DNA of 64,000 bases from Bifidobacterium amazonense (GCF_018555435.2 NZ_JAFEJT020000005.1:1-64000), one strand, 5' to 3'. Counted from the first letter of the stretch, positions 27,439-37,178 are shown. Translations and numbers: made by a program. The notes: generated by a model from the letters alone, not told the origin.

Positions 27439-28410
27439 ATGAGCGATCCGATTCTACAAATCAATGATCTATGCGTCAGCCTTCGACAGCACGGTCGCAA
27501 GATCAACGTACTTGACCACGTGACGCTGGACGTGCCGGCGGGCGGTGCGGAAGGATTGGTCGGCGAGTCCGGTTCCGGCAAAAGCATGACGTTGCGATCG
27601 GTGATCGGCCTGCTACCGAAGAATGCGCAAGTCGATTCCGGCGAGATTATCTTCGACGGAGACAATCTGCTTGCCGATCCACGAAAGCTTCGCTCCATTC
27701 GCGGCACTGGCATCAGCATGATCTTTCAGGAGCCGGCCGTCGCATTGAACCCGATCATGCGGGTGGGAGAACAGATCACCGACGGGCTGCAGGAACATTT
27801 TGGCTTGGATTCCAGGCAGGCGCGCAATCAGGCCATCGAACTCATGGGGCAGGTCGGCATCGTTGACCCGGAACACCGCGTGGACGCCTATCCATTCGAA
27901 CTGTCCGGAGGCATGAGACAACGCGTCATGATTGCCTCCGCCATAGCCTGCAAACCCAAGCTCATTCTGTGCGACGAACCAACGACCGCATTGGACGTTA
28001 CCGTGCAGGAGCAGGTTATCGATCTGCTGACTAGTTTGCGCCGAGAAATGGGAATTGCGCTGCTATACGTGACCCACGATATGGCGGTGGTCGCCAACAT
28101 CTGCGAAACGGTGACGGTGCTCTACTCCGGTCAGGTCATGGAGCGCGGTTCCGTACACGACGTGTTCGCTCACCCGGACCATCCGTATACGGCTGCACTT
28201 TTGCATTCCACGCCGCTGATTGACGGTCCGGCCAAACGGCTCGAACCCATTCCCGGCACCGCCCCGCTGTTGTCCGAACGACCGGACGGCTGCCCGTTTG
28301 CGCCTCGCTGCTCGTATGCCACCAGCGCCTGCACCGGCATAGTGCATCCGGTCCGTATCGGTCACAGCCGATTCATTTCCTGCACTCATCCATTAGACAA
28401 GGAGGCGTGA
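27439..28410 (+). CDS. Peptide ABC transporter ATPase, DppD type
   Basis: 323 aa. Walker A GESGSGKSM, Q-loop FQEPAVALNP, signature LSGGMRQRV, Walker B ILCDEPTTALD, switch His in YVTHDMAVV, and the C-terminal oligopeptide-transporter domain with CPFAPRC. That domain carries several Cys and binds an iron-sulfur cluster in some homologues. ATG 27439 follows GAGGAG and sits 2 nt past the dppC stop. Confidence 0.92.
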   Translation: MSDPILQINDLCVSLRQHGRKINVLDHVTLDVPAGGAEGLVGESGSGKSMTLRSVIGLLPKNAQVDSGEIIFDGDNLLADPRKLRSIRGTGISMIFQEPAVALNPIMRVGEQITDGLQEHFGLDSRQARNQAIELMGQVGIVDPEHRVDAYPFELSGGMRQRVMIASAIACKPKLILCDEPTTALDVTVQEQVIDLLTSLRREMGIALLYVTHDMAVVANICETVTVLYSGQVMERGSVHDVFAHPDHPYTAALLHSTPLIDGPAKRLEPIPGTAPLLSERPDGCPFAPRCSYATSACTGIVHPVRIGHSRFISCTHPLDKEA

Positions 28411-28411
28411 T

Positions 28412-29347
28412 ATGTCATCCCCATACCTGCTTGACGCGCAGAACCTGACCGTGTCGTTCAATACCGGACACGGCAAAAAACGGCAGACCGTCCACGCTCT
28501 CAATGCGGCATCCATGTTGGTCTCCAATGGTGAAATCCACGGATTGGTCGGCGAATCGGGGTCTGGGAAATCAACGTTTGCCCGTGCCGTTTGCGGTCTC
28601 CAGACGGTTACATCAGGCGCGGTCGTATTTGACGGGACTGCCTTGGACGACCGACGTTCCAAGGAGCAGCGTCGTGAAATCCAAATGGTGTTTCAGGATC
28701 CGTATGCATCCTTGGATCCACGATTCACCGTACGCGACGTCCTTTCCGAAATCATCAAATTCCACCACACTGCTCCGAAAGACCAGATTGAAAACCGTTG
28801 CAAGGAGCTCATGGATCTGGTGCAGCTGCCGGAGGCATTTCTGGACAACAAACCGGACAGCATGTCCGGCGGGCAACGGCAACGCGTTGCGATTGCAAGA
28901 GCCTTGGCAGCGAACCCCAGTCTGCTGATTGCCGATGAAGCCGTAGCCGCGCTGGACGTTTCCGTTCAGGCTGGCATCATCAATCTCATGCTCGACCTGA
29001 GAGACCAACAGGGCATCACGATACTGTTCATCGCTCATAATCTGGCGGTCGTACACAACATTTGCGATCGAATCTCCGTCATCTATCTTGGTTGCATCGT
29101 AGAGGAAGCCTCCACAGAAGAGCTTTTCTCCAATCCGCTGCATCCGTACACTCGACGTCTGCTCTCCGCAGTGCCCCGTCTTGACGGACGGCAGACGGTA
29201 GTGCCTTCGGTGCAAGACCCCGAGCACACGATCCTTCCAGACGGCAATACGGGAACTTACTTCGACCCGTCCAAAGACAGGTGCAAATGGTCATTGCTGA
29301 GCGTCGACACCAAACAAGACCATTACGTCGCCTGCAAGGTCAGTTAA
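28412..29347 (+). CDS. Peptide ABC transporter ATPase, DppF type
   Basis: 311 aa. Walker A GESGSGKST, Q-loop FQDPYASLDPR, signature [15 protein letters not shown], Walker B LLIADEAVAALD. The Walker B reads DEAVAALD where most relatives have DEPVSALD. The C-terminal tail (HPYTRRLLSAVPR) is typical, but the terminal Cys-rich module is short. It forms the ATPase pair with the preceding protein. Confidence 0.9.
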   Translation: MSSPYLLDAQNLTVSFNTGHGKKRQTVHALNAASMLVSNGEIHGLVGESGSGKSTFARAVCGLQTVTSGAVVFDGTALDDRRSKEQRREIQMVFQDPYASLDPRFTVRDVLSEIIKFHHTAPKDQIENRCKELMDLVQLPEAFLDNKPDSMSGGQRQRVAIARALAANPSLLIADEAVAALDVSVQAGIINLMLDLRDQQGITILFIAHNLAVVHNICDRISVIYLGCIVEEASTEELFSNPLHPYTRRLLSAVPRLDGRQTVVPSVQDPEHTILPDGNTGTYFDPSKDRCKWSLLSVDTKQDHYVACKVS

Positions 29348-29386
29348 AACTACCACATCAACCAACATCACGAGAGAGGAAATACC

Positions 29387-30958
29387 ATGAAAAGGAAGAG
29401 TCTAATCACAGCGCTCATCGCCGCGGTTTCAGCTTGCACACTCGCGCTTTCCGGCTGCGGTTCCGGCACGTCAGCAGCCGCCAAAGTGGACGAGAGCAAA
29501 CCGCAGTCCGGTGGTGACCTTGTCGTTGTTCGCAGCAGCGACGCTACCAGCCTGATTCCAACCGTATCTTCGGAGAATCTAGATATATGGGTTGTTGAAT
29601 TGATCTACGAACCGCTGTTCCTGCCAAAAGCCGACGGCAGCGGCGTAGAACCGGCGGTCGCCGATAAGTATGAGGAATCTTCCGATCACCTGACTTGGAC
29701 GTTCCATATCCGTGACGGCGTCACGTTCTCGGACGGCACTCCGATCACTTCCAAGGATGTGAAGTTTAGTTTGGAAAAGGCTTCGGATCCCAGTGCCCCG
29801 TTCAATTTCACGAACTCATCCATCGCATCCATCGAAACGCCCAGCGACGACACGGTCGTGATCAAAACCAAGACTCCGTGGACACCACTTCTTTCCGATC
29901 TGGCGATCAGCTCGAACGGGATCGTCCCCGCTGATTACGGTGGCAAGACCGCCGAAGAATTCGCGGAACATCCAATCGGCTCCGGCCCGTTCAAGTTTGA
30001 CAGCTGGACCAAGGGACAGGATCTCAAACTCGTCAAGAACGACAAGTACCGCATCAAGGGCAAGCCATACTTGGACTCGGTCACGTTCCGCGTCGTTCCC
30101 GACGACAACACGAGAGCGCTGCAAATCCAAGGCGGACAGGCAGACATCAACGAATTCCCACCGTACTCATCCATCAAAACACTGAAGAAGGCGAAGAACG
30201 TCACGGTCAAGGCATTTGAATCCAGTCGCGTTGACTATCTGACGTTCAATACGACCAAAGCGCCATTCGATGATGTTCATTTCCGCAGGGCAATCTCCTA
30301 TGCGATCGACCGAAAAGCCTTGAATTCGGCGACCTTGTACGGCAATGGCGAAGTAGCTGGAGCCTATCTGACGCCCGCACTGTGGGCGCATGCCGACAAG
30401 TTGAAGAATATGATCAGCTTTGACCTCGATAAAGCCAAGGAAGAGTTGAAACAGTCCAAGTATCCGAACGGCACCACCGTGGAACTGGCGACCGAATCCG
30501 GCAACGCCAACCATAGCTCCATGGCCCAGATCATTCAGGAGAACCTGAACAAAATCGGCATCAAGGTGACCATCAAGCAGATGGACGGCGCCACGAAGAC
30601 CGACGCGATGCTCAACGCCAACTATGACATGGGATTCTCCTACTGCACGACTGACATCATCGATCCGGACGAGATCATCCGTTTCGTTGCCGATTACAAT
30701 GGCGGAAGCAAGGCCATGTATTCTCACTACAAGAACGAAGAGATCTCCAAACTTGCCGACGAGGCTGCAAGCACCTCTGACCAGTCAAAGCGTCAGGAAC
30801 TGTACACGCAGATCCAGCAAATCTGGAACGACGAATCCCCATCCGCCGCCCTGTTCTATTCGCCTGCCATGTACAGCTGGAACTCCCGTGTTCACGGATT
30901 CAGCGTATATGCCACCGGCAACTACGATCTGGCCAATACGTGGGTGAGCCGCCAGTAG
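29387..30958 (+). CDS. Peptide-binding lipoprotein (SBP family 5)
   Basis: 523 aa. Lipoprotein signal with lipobox LSGC, then an SBP_bac_5 fold: the family signature region DHLTWTFHIRDGVTFSDGTP, IGSGPFKF, and PFDDVHFRRAISYAIDRKAL. It captures di- or oligopeptides outside the cell for the Dpp-like permease. Encoded after the ATPases with a 39-nt gap and followed by a strong hairpin. The ligand is unknown; the adjacent serine hydrolase suggests D-amino-acid peptides or cell-wall fragments. Confidence 0.92.
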   Translation: MKRKSLITALIAAVSACTLALSGCGSGTSAAAKVDESKPQSGGDLVVVRSSDATSLIPTVSSENLDIWVVELIYEPLFLPKADGSGVEPAVADKYEESSDHLTWTFHIRDGVTFSDGTPITSKDVKFSLEKASDPSAPFNFTNSSIASIETPSDDTVVIKTKTPWTPLLSDLAISSNGIVPADYGGKTAEEFAEHPIGSGPFKFDSWTKGQDLKLVKNDKYRIKGKPYLDSVTFRVVPDDNTRALQIQGGQADINEFPPYSSIKTLKKAKNVTVKAFESSRVDYLTFNTTKAPFDDVHFRRAISYAIDRKALNSATLYGNGEVAGAYLTPALWAHADKLKNMISFDLDKAKEELKQSKYPNGTTVELATESGNANHSSMAQIIQENLNKIGIKVTIKQMDGATKTDAMLNANYDMGFSYCTTDIIDPDEIIRFVADYNGGSKAMYSHYKNEEISKLADEAASTSDQSKRQELYTQIQQIWNDESPSAALFYSPAMYSWNSRVHGFSVYATGNYDLANTWVSRQ

Positions 30959-30980
30959 TCGCATCCACTATCCAATTTCA

Positions 30981-31018
30981 GGGGGCACGGTGATTCTCCA
31001 AACGAAAACCGTGCCCCC
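30981..31018 (+). promoter_or_regulatory. Stem-loop after the peptide-binding protein gene
   Basis: Perfect 11-bp inverted repeat GGGGGCACGGT (30981-30991) / ACCGTGCCCCC (31008-31018), 22 nt after the stop and 21 nt before the next gene. It has no T-run. It probably stabilises the upstream mRNA or partially attenuates transcription into the serine hydrolase gene. Confidence 0.7.
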
Positions 31019-31039
31019 ATCCATTGAGAGGGGACTAAC

Positions 31040-32635
31040 ATGTCATTTCCTTCCATTGATGCAACACAAGAAGTGCGTCGCATCCTGTCCGGTCTCATTA
31101 GCGAAAGGAAGACACCGGGATACGCTTACGCCGTATTCGATCGGAGCGGACTTGTTCTTTCCGGCGGCGGAGGCGTCAAAAACGCGACGTTACCGGCATC
31201 CGACGAAAACGTTCCGACCAGTTCCACGGCTTTCCGCATTGCGTCGATGTCAAAGAGCTTCACGATCGCAGCCGTGCTGAAGCTTGCATCCGAGGGAACA
31301 ATCGACATTTCCCGACCGGTGGAAGAGTATGTTCCGCAGTTGAAGGGTCTGAAGACATACAGATCGGATGATCTTCCGGTTCTGATTCATCAGCTCATGT
31401 CCATGTCGTCCGGACTCGCCACAGATGACCCTTGGGCGGATCGTCAGGAATCATTGTCGAGAACCGACTTCCAGGCATTGATGCGTCGAGGATTCCGATT
31501 CATTTTCAGCCCCGGCGAGGATTTCGAGTATTCGAATACCGGGTTTGCGATTCTTGGCGAACTCGTCAAACTGGTCAGTGGAAAATCGATGCCAGAGTAT
31601 GTCCGAACGGAATTCCTGAACCCCCTCGGCATGGAACATACCAGTTACGATTACCAATGCAGTCGCGTCAAGAACATCGCCACCGGTCACAGCCTGTCGC
31701 ACGACAAGTGGGTGACCGAACCCTTCACCGACCCCGGCAGCTACTCGTCTATCGGCGGTGTGATCAGCACCGTCGAAGACATCGCGACTTGGGCCACGTG
31801 GCTGGCCGATGCCTATGAAAATGACGACGATTCCGAAGGTTCGATTCTCCCAGCGCCATATCGTCGAATCATGCAGGTCGGTCATATCGCCATTCCCCCG
31901 GTATTGCGATCCGGCAGCAGCCGCGGCAGACTATGCGTGCGGGACACTTCGGAATTCACCTCGTACGGGTATGGATTATTCGTCGAACACGATCCTCGAT
32001 TGGGAGACATCGTCTACCATCCAGGCGGTTATCCGGGATACGGATCAGCCATGATCTGGCACAAAGACTCCGGCATTGGCATGGTCGTGCTCGCCAATGG
32101 TCGATACGCGCCGGCATTTACGGTCGCACGTCGCGCTCTGAACGTCCTGTTGCAGGAGGCGAATGTTGCGGGAAGGTCTTACCCGCTTTGGCCTGAGACG
32201 GAACACGCGATGCAGGCAGTGACCGCCATGATCACCAAGGCGGCGGAACATGCCGAACCGGATGCGGCATCCAGTGAAGACGTTCAACAGCACGTCATCC
32301 GCGCATACCGTCATCTTCAGCCAATGCTGTCCATGAACGTTGACATGGACTGCATCCTCGAGGAACGCGGAATCAATCTTGCTCAAGAATTAGCGATCAG
32401 CGGACGGCCGGTTCTTGAAGCCAATGGCCGATGCCGGATTGATCACTGCGCTTCAGAAACGCCGGCACACGTCACATGGACCATTCCCTGTGAACGCACT
32501 CCTTTGCTGTGCGAGCTGAGGATGAATCCGCTCGACAAACCGCAGATCGAAACCGTCGTCATCAAGCATAAGCCGGCAATATCAGCCGACGACATTGTCA
32601 CGGTAAGCAGGACGACCACGATACTCGAAAGCTGA
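31040..32635 (+). CDS. Serine hydrolase, class C beta-lactamase / D-aminopeptidase family
   Basis: 531 aa. The catalytic motifs are present: S69-M-S-K72 (SxxK), Y164-S-N166 (YxN) and HPGG as the third motif. A C-terminal domain of about 150 residues follows the hydrolase domain. No signal peptide is seen, so the enzyme is cytoplasmic. It is the last gene of the peptide-transporter operon, so it likely cleaves an imported peptide, perhaps one with D-residues, as D-aminopeptidase (DAP) relatives do. Esterase activity is another possibility for this family. Confidence 0.85.
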   Translation: MSFPSIDATQEVRRILSGLISERKTPGYAYAVFDRSGLVLSGGGGVKNATLPASDENVPTSSTAFRIASMSKSFTIAAVLKLASEGTIDISRPVEEYVPQLKGLKTYRSDDLPVLIHQLMSMSSGLATDDPWADRQESLSRTDFQALMRRGFRFIFSPGEDFEYSNTGFAILGELVKLVSGKSMPEYVRTEFLNPLGMEHTSYDYQCSRVKNIATGHSLSHDKWVTEPFTDPGSYSSIGGVISTVEDIATWATWLADAYENDDDSEGSILPAPYRRIMQVGHIAIPPVLRSGSSRGRLCVRDTSEFTSYGYGLFVEHDPRLGDIVYHPGGYPGYGSAMIWHKDSGIGMVVLANGRYAPAFTVARRALNVLLQEANVAGRSYPLWPETEHAMQAVTAMITKAAEHAEPDAASSEDVQQHVIRAYRHLQPMLSMNVDMDCILEERGINLAQELAISGRPVLEANGRCRIDHCASETPAHVTWTIPCERTPLLCELRMNPLDKPQIETVVIKHKPAISADDIVTVSRTTTILES

Positions 32636-32654
32636 TGACAATCAACGAGGACGA

Positions 32655-32689
32655 CCGGTCCTTGAAGCCAATGGCCGATGCCGGATTGA
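32655..32689 (+). repeat. Duplicated 35-bp fragment of the serine hydrolase gene
   Basis: 32655-32689 matches 32408-32442 (inside the serine hydrolase gene) at 34 of 35 positions. Similarity continues weakly to an ACATGGACC block in both copies (near 32475 and 32718). It looks like the remnant of a second copy of the gene's 3' part or a trace of a rearrangement that also left the traX fragment. Confidence 0.75.
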
Positions 32690-32729
32690 GATTACATCGC
32701 ACGACAGGCCTACGCTACATGGACCGGTC

Positions 32730-32984
32730 ATGCTCATGCAAACCCAGCGACCACGCAATATGCGCGCGGCAACCTTGCTCATCCGCCTTTTTGCGGCTCT
32801 GGGATTACCGGCCATGTACCTAGGCGGAGACCCGTTCACCCATAGCTATCAGTGGATGCAGATAGCCGCGCTGCCGTTCATACTGCTGTACAACGGCAAG
32901 CGGGGCAGAAGCATGAAATGGTTCTTCTACGCCTTCTACCCCGTCCATCTGCTGCTGCTCAACGCCGTTTCCTTGGCCTTGTAG
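32730..32984 (+). pseudogene. C-terminal remnant of a TraX-family membrane protein
   Basis: 84 aa. Residues 40-84 ([19 protein letters not shown], then [16 protein letters not shown]) match the conserved C-terminus of TraX-like proteins (F-pilin acetylase family; about 230-250 aa with eight or so helices). The N-terminal two thirds are missing, so this is a gene fragment. It ends 27 bp from the convergent helicase gene. Confidence 0.65.
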
Positions 32985-33010
32985 CAAGGCGGCAGCCCGG
33001 CAACCGCATT

Positions 33011-35569
33011 TCAGTTGCCGACGTGATAGTCGAAGAACACCACCTCGCCGGTCTCCTGCGTGGTGTCGAGGTCAACGGTGCCGGTGATGGCCCAGTCATG
33101 GTCGCCGTCGGAGTCGTCGATGATCTGGCGCACCTTCCACGCATGCTCCTTCTTCTCGAGCGAATCGTCGAGAATGAACAGCTTGCCGGAACGGGCGGCC
33201 GCGTCGATGCCGACGTATTCGTGCTCGTCGTAGTAATCGTCGAGCGCATCCTCCCATTCGTGCACGCCGTAGCCCCAGTCCTTGTCGAGCGCGCCCAGCT
33301 CGTCCGGACGATCCAGGTCCATGAGCTGCACGCGACGGAACATCGCGTTGCGAATCAGCACGATCAGGCCGCGGCGATCCTCCACCACCGCATCCTTCGC
33401 GCCCGGCGCAGCAAGCGTCGCAGCCGCCTCCGACGCGTCCGACTCGGCGCCCGCGTTCTCCCATTCGTCGACCAGGCTGGAGTCGATCGAACGCACGACC
33501 ACGCGCAGCCACGAAATGATGTCGTCCAGCTGTTCGTCGCGCTTCTCGACCGGCACGGTGCGCGCCAACGCGCGGTACGCGTCCGACAGGTAGCGCAGCA
33601 GCGTGCCTTCGGAACGCGCGATGTTGTAGCGGGCGATGTATCCCGTGAAATCGGACGCGGTTTCGACCATGTCGCGCACCACCGACTTGGGGCTCAACCA
33701 GTAGTCGTTCGCCCACGGCACGTCCTGCCGGTACTGGTCGAACGCGGCCTGCAGCATGTTCTCCAAGGGCTTCGGATACGTGATCTCCTGCAGCTTGTCC
33801 ATGCGCTCGTCGTAGTCGAGGCCGTCTTCCTTCATCTCGACGAGCGCCTTGTCGCGCGCCTGGCGCTCCTGCGCCTTCAGGACCTGCTTGGGGTCCTCGA
33901 GCGTGGCCTCGACCATCGAGATCACGTCGAGCGCGTACGTGTCGGATTCCGGGTCGAGCAGTTCCAACGCGGCCAGCAGGAACGGCGAAAGCGGCTGGTC
34001 GAGCGCGAAATCGTCGGGCACATCCACGTCGAGGAAATAGTCCTTGCCGCCGTCGTCGCGATCCTCGGTTTCGATGACCTTCGTGTCGAACAGGGTCTGG
34101 AAGATCTCGTCGGCGCGCTGATGCAGCTGCTCCTTCTGGTCCGGGGTCTGCGCGGAGTCGTCGATAAGCCGGTCGACGCGGTAGCGCGCGTCGCCGCCCT
34201 GCGCGACCTCGTTGAGCACCATCGAATGCGTGATCTTCATGTGCGGCACGAGCGTTTCGGGGGCCGCGTCGATGAGCTTGTCGAACGTGGCCTGATTCCA
34301 CGTGACGAACCCTTCGGGAGCTTTCTTGCGCTTGACCTTCTTGAGCTTCTTCGGATCGTTGCCGGCCTTGGCCACGGCCTTCGCGTTCTCGATCTCGAAC
34401 TCGGGCGCCTCCGCGATCACGAGCCCTTCCGTGTCGAAGCCCATGCGGCCCGCACGGCCGGCGATCTGGTGGAACTCGCGGGCGCGCAGCTTGCGCATGT
34501 GCGTGCCATCGAATTTGGTGAGCGCCGTGAGCACGACGGAATGGATCGGCACGTTGATGCCGACGCCGAGCGTGTCGGTGCCGCAAATGACCGGCAGCAG
34601 GCCCTGCTGGGCGAGCTGTTCGACGAGCCTGCGGTAGCGCGGCAGCATGCCGGCGTGATGGATGCCGATGCCAGTGCGCAACAGCCGCTGCAGGATCTTG
34701 CCGAACGCGGTGGTGAACTTGAAGCCCTTGACCGCCTCGGCGATGGCCGCGCGCTGCTCCTTGCTGGACACGCCGGTGGAGGCGAGCGCCTGCGCGGTGT
34801 CGAGCGCCGCATCCTGCGAGAAGTGCACGACGTAGATCGGCGTGGAGCCTTCGCGGAACGCGAGTTCGACGGTTTTCTCGAGCGGGTCGAGCGTGTACTC
34901 GTAGGTGAGCGGAACCGGCCGCGGCGCGTCGGCGATGATGTCCACGTCCGTGTCGGTCATGTCTTCGAGCTTGTCGGCGATCGCGTCCACGTTGCCGAGC
35001 GTGGCGCTCATGAGCAGGAACTGGGTTTTCGGCAAGGTGAGCAGCGGCACCTGCCATGCCCAGCCGCGCTCCGGGTCGCCGTAATAGTGGAATTCGTCCA
35101 TCGCCACGCAGCCGACGTCCGCGTGCCGGCCTTCGCGCAGCGCCTGATTGGCGAGGATTTCGGCCGTGCAGCAGATGATCGGCGCGTCGGAGTTGATGTG
35201 CGTGTCGCCGGTGATCATGCCCACGTTGTCACGGCCGAACACGTCGACCAGGTCGAAGAACTTCTCCGAGACGAGCGCCTTGATCGGCGCGGTGTAGTAC
35301 GAGCGCCGCCCGGTGCACAGCGCGGCGAAGTGCATGCCGAGCGCGACGAGCGACTTGCCCGAACCGGTGGGCGTGTTCAGGATCACATGGTCGCCGGCAA
35401 GCAGGTCCATGATGGCCTCTTCCTGATGCGGCCACGGGTCGACATGCTTGACGTCATGCACCCAGCCGAAAAACCGCTCATAAATCTCATCCGTGTCGAT
35501 GTTGCGGTCGCCGTCGTCCCAACTCGGCGCCAACGCCCCCAGGGAGCCATAAGTTTCAGTATCTGCCAT
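33011..35569 (-). CDS. DEAD/DEAH-box helicase with DUF3516-type C-terminus
   Basis: 852 aa. SF2 helicase motifs in order: I TPTGSGKS, Ia APIKALVSEK, II DEFHY (DEVH variant), III SATLGN, IV VVHFSQ, V GTDTLGVGINVP, VI QIAGRAGRMG. The 400-residue C-terminal region is the DUF3516-type extension of actinobacterial Ski2-like helicases. Likely an RNA or DNA helicase; the cellular role is not established. Start ATG 35569 is close to a palindrome cluster in the promoter region. Confidence 0.9.
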   Translation of the reverse strand: MADTETYGSLGALAPSWDDGDRNIDTDEIYERFFGWVHDVKHVDPWPHQEEAIMDLLAGDHVILNTPTGSGKSLVALGMHFAALCTGRRSYYTAPIKALVSEKFFDLVDVFGRDNVGMITGDTHINSDAPIICCTAEILANQALREGRHADVGCVAMDEFHYYGDPERGWAWQVPLLTLPKTQFLLMSATLGNVDAIADKLEDMTDTDVDIIADAPRPVPLTYEYTLDPLEKTVELAFREGSTPIYVVHFSQDAALDTAQALASTGVSSKEQRAAIAEAVKGFKFTTAFGKILQRLLRTGIGIHHAGMLPRYRRLVEQLAQQGLLPVICGTDTLGVGINVPIHSVVLTALTKFDGTHMRKLRAREFHQIAGRAGRMGFDTEGLVIAEAPEFEIENAKAVAKAGNDPKKLKKVKRKKAPEGFVTWNQATFDKLIDAAPETLVPHMKITHSMVLNEVAQGGDARYRVDRLIDDSAQTPDQKEQLHQRADEIFQTLFDTKVIETEDRDDGGKDYFLDVDVPDDFALDQPLSPFLLAALELLDPESDTYALDVISMVEATLEDPKQVLKAQERQARDKALVEMKEDGLDYDERMDKLQEITYPKPLENMLQAAFDQYRQDVPWANDYWLSPKSVVRDMVETASDFTGYIARYNIARSEGTLLRYLSDAYRALARTVPVEKRDEQLDDIISWLRVVVRSIDSSLVDEWENAGAESDASEAAATLAAPGAKDAVVEDRRGLIVLIRNAMFRRVQLMDLDRPDELGALDKDWGYGVHEWEDALDDYYDEHEYVGIDAAARSGKLFILDDSLEKKEHAWKVRQIIDDSDGDHDWAITGTVDLDTTQETGEVVFFDYHVGN

Positions 35570-35606
35570 AATGCTTCCAGTCTACTCGACACCTTCCGGT
35601 TCCCTC

Positions 35607-35645
35607 CCGGTTCCCGGGATTGTCGCCATGAATCCCGGGAACCGG
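35607..35645. repeat. Palindromic element 1 (CCGGTTCCCGGGATT)
   Basis: Perfect 15-bp inverted repeat CCGGTTCCCGGGATT (35607-35621) / AATCCCGGGAACCGG (35631-35645) with a 9-nt loop, 38 bp upstream of the helicase start codon. A second copy lies at 35724-35760. Confidence 0.85.
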
Positions 35646-35723
35646 AAATCGCACATTACCGCACAAACTCACATGCCAGAATCGTTGCGATTCCAAGGGA
35701 TTGCCCGGAAAACCGAACACGGT

Positions 35724-35760
35724 CCGGTTCCCGGGATTTTTGCCGCGAAATCCCGGGAAC
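35724..35760. repeat. Palindromic element 2 (CCGGTTCCCGGGATT)
   Basis: 13-bp inverted repeat GTTCCCGGGATTT (35727-35739) / AAATCCCGGGAAC (35748-35760), same core as element 1. It lies just past the stop of the ppk2 gene, where it could serve as its terminator (minus strand). Confidence 0.8.
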
Positions 35761-35773
35761 TGAAACGCCCCGG

Positions 35774-36832
35774 TTAGCCCAATCTCCTTCTGGCCTCCGC
35801 CGGGTCGACGCCCGCGTCCAACGGCGGCCACGTCATGTTCATGTTCTTGAGCGTGGTGCGCAGCAGTTCGGACACGACGGCGCGCGAATACCACCGGTTG
35901 TCGGCCGGCACGAGATACCACGGCGCGGATTGCGTGCTCGTGCGTTCGAACACCTCCTGCCATGCGGCCATATAGTCGTCCCAACGGTCGCGCGCGTCCA
36001 GATCGGACACGTCGAACTTCCAGAATTTAGTCGGGTCGTCGAGTCTTGAAAGAAAATGGCGCCGCTGTTCCTCTTTGCTGACGACGAGGAAGATTTTGAT
36101 GACCGCACAGCCGTCGGCGACCAGATTGCGTTCGAACTCGTTGACGAGATCGTATCGCGCCCGCCATTCGGCTTCCGGCACGGTGCCGTAGATGTGCGGC
36201 ATGACGATGTCCTCATAGTGCGACCGGTCGAACACGCTGATCCAACCCGGGTCGGGCAGTTCGCGCTCGACGCGCCAAAGGAAGCCGTGCGCGAGTTCCT
36301 CCGCGCTCGGCTTGCCGAATCCGTGATAGTGGATGCCCATCGGATTGCCTTGGCGGAACACGTGCTTGACGATGCCGCCTTTGCCGGAGGCGTCCATGCC
36401 CTGCAGCACGATGAGCAGCCTGCGACGGGATCCCTTGACGCCGTTCGCGTACAGCAGGTTCTGATAGCGTGCGATTTCGGACGCGCTGAGCGCGATGAAC
36501 CGTTCCGCGTCGTCCTTGTCGCCGTCAAAGCCGGGCGTCGAGTCGCCGATGACGTCGTTGACGTTCATGCCGTGATGGAACATGAGACGTTGCGCCGGCG
36601 GCAGCGACCAGACCGCGCTGAGCAGTTCGCTGGATTTGGCAGCGTTGGCGAGACGTTCGGCCACCGTGGTGCTCGCCTCGATTGCGCCGATCCTGTTTTC
36701 CGCGCGTTTGAGCGTCTTGTCGATGCGCTTGTCGGATTTGGCGGTCTTATCCTTGTCGGCCTTGTCGATTTTGATGGCCTTGCCGCCGTCCTTGGCGCCT
36801 TTGAGGCCCGTCTGCTTGTCGTCTTTGCCCAT
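35774..36832 (-). CDS. ppk2: Polyphosphate kinase 2 family protein
   Basis: 352 aa. Lys/Asp-rich N-terminal tail of about 45 residues, then the PPK2 domain: Walker A-like QGMDASGKGG, the lid FGKPSAEELAHGFLWR, and Walker B-like VFDRSHYED. PPK2 enzymes transfer phosphate between polyphosphate and nucleotides (ADP/GDP or AMP). The subclass cannot be decided by eye. ATG 36832 is preferred over an upstream TTG. Monocistronic. Confidence 0.9.
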   Translation of the reverse strand: MGKDDKQTGLKGAKDGGKAIKIDKADKDKTAKSDKRIDKTLKRAENRIGAIEASTTVAERLANAAKSSELLSAVWSLPPAQRLMFHHGMNVNDVIGDSTPGFDGDKDDAERFIALSASEIARYQNLLYANGVKGSRRRLLIVLQGMDASGKGGIVKHVFRQGNPMGIHYHGFGKPSAEELAHGFLWRVERELPDPGWISVFDRSHYEDIVMPHIYGTVPEAEWRARYDLVNEFERNLVADGCAVIKIFLVVSKEEQRRHFLSRLDDPTKFWKFDVSDLDARDRWDDYMAAWQEVFERTSTQSAPWYLVPADNRWYSRAVVSELLRTTLKNMNMTWPPLDAGVDPAEARRRLG

Positions 36833-36915
36833 GCCCACGATTCTACGGCGCAATCACAAGAACCCGCCAAAGCGTCTCCACGCTTCGACGGGTTCCTTAC
36901 CCTCACAGCCAATGC

Positions 36916-37178
36916 GGTATCGCGCTTCGCGCGATGCTGTGTTGTTGCTCGCCGTCGCTCGCGGACGCTCCCTCAGTCACGCTTCGCGTGACAGCTCCCT
37001 CAGCCGAGGGAGCCAGCAAGGCGTGTTATAGCACCTGGGTTGATAACCGCAGCAACGCCATGAAGCTGGCGGAGCCTCGGCCCTCTCGGCTGAGGGGCTC
37101 CCGGCGAAGCCGGGTGGGGGAGCGTCCGCGAGCCGCAAGGCGAGCCGACAGCACGGCATCGGCCGAAGGCCGATCCCG
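36916..37178. repeat. MITE-like palindromic interspersed element
   Basis: The 405-bp gap between ppk2 and lplC holds no gene but a large imperfect palindrome. The left arm (from 36916: a CGCGCTTCGCGCG hairpin, GCTCGCGGACGCTCCC, CTCAGTCACGCTTCGCGTGA, CAGCCGAGGGAGCC) is mirrored by the right arm to about 37178 (GGCTGAGGGGCTCCCGG, GGGGGAGCGTCCGCGAGC, ATCGGCCGAAGGCCGAT). The centre near 37025-37055 is unique sequence. A partial relative is at 49191-49235. This suggests a non-autonomous mobile or REP-like element. Confidence 0.7.

Noticed and set aside
32852..36049. 1065-aa + strand ORF over the helicase gene
   Set aside because: Antisense shadow created by high GC codon bias; the minus-strand helicase has all SF2 motifs.
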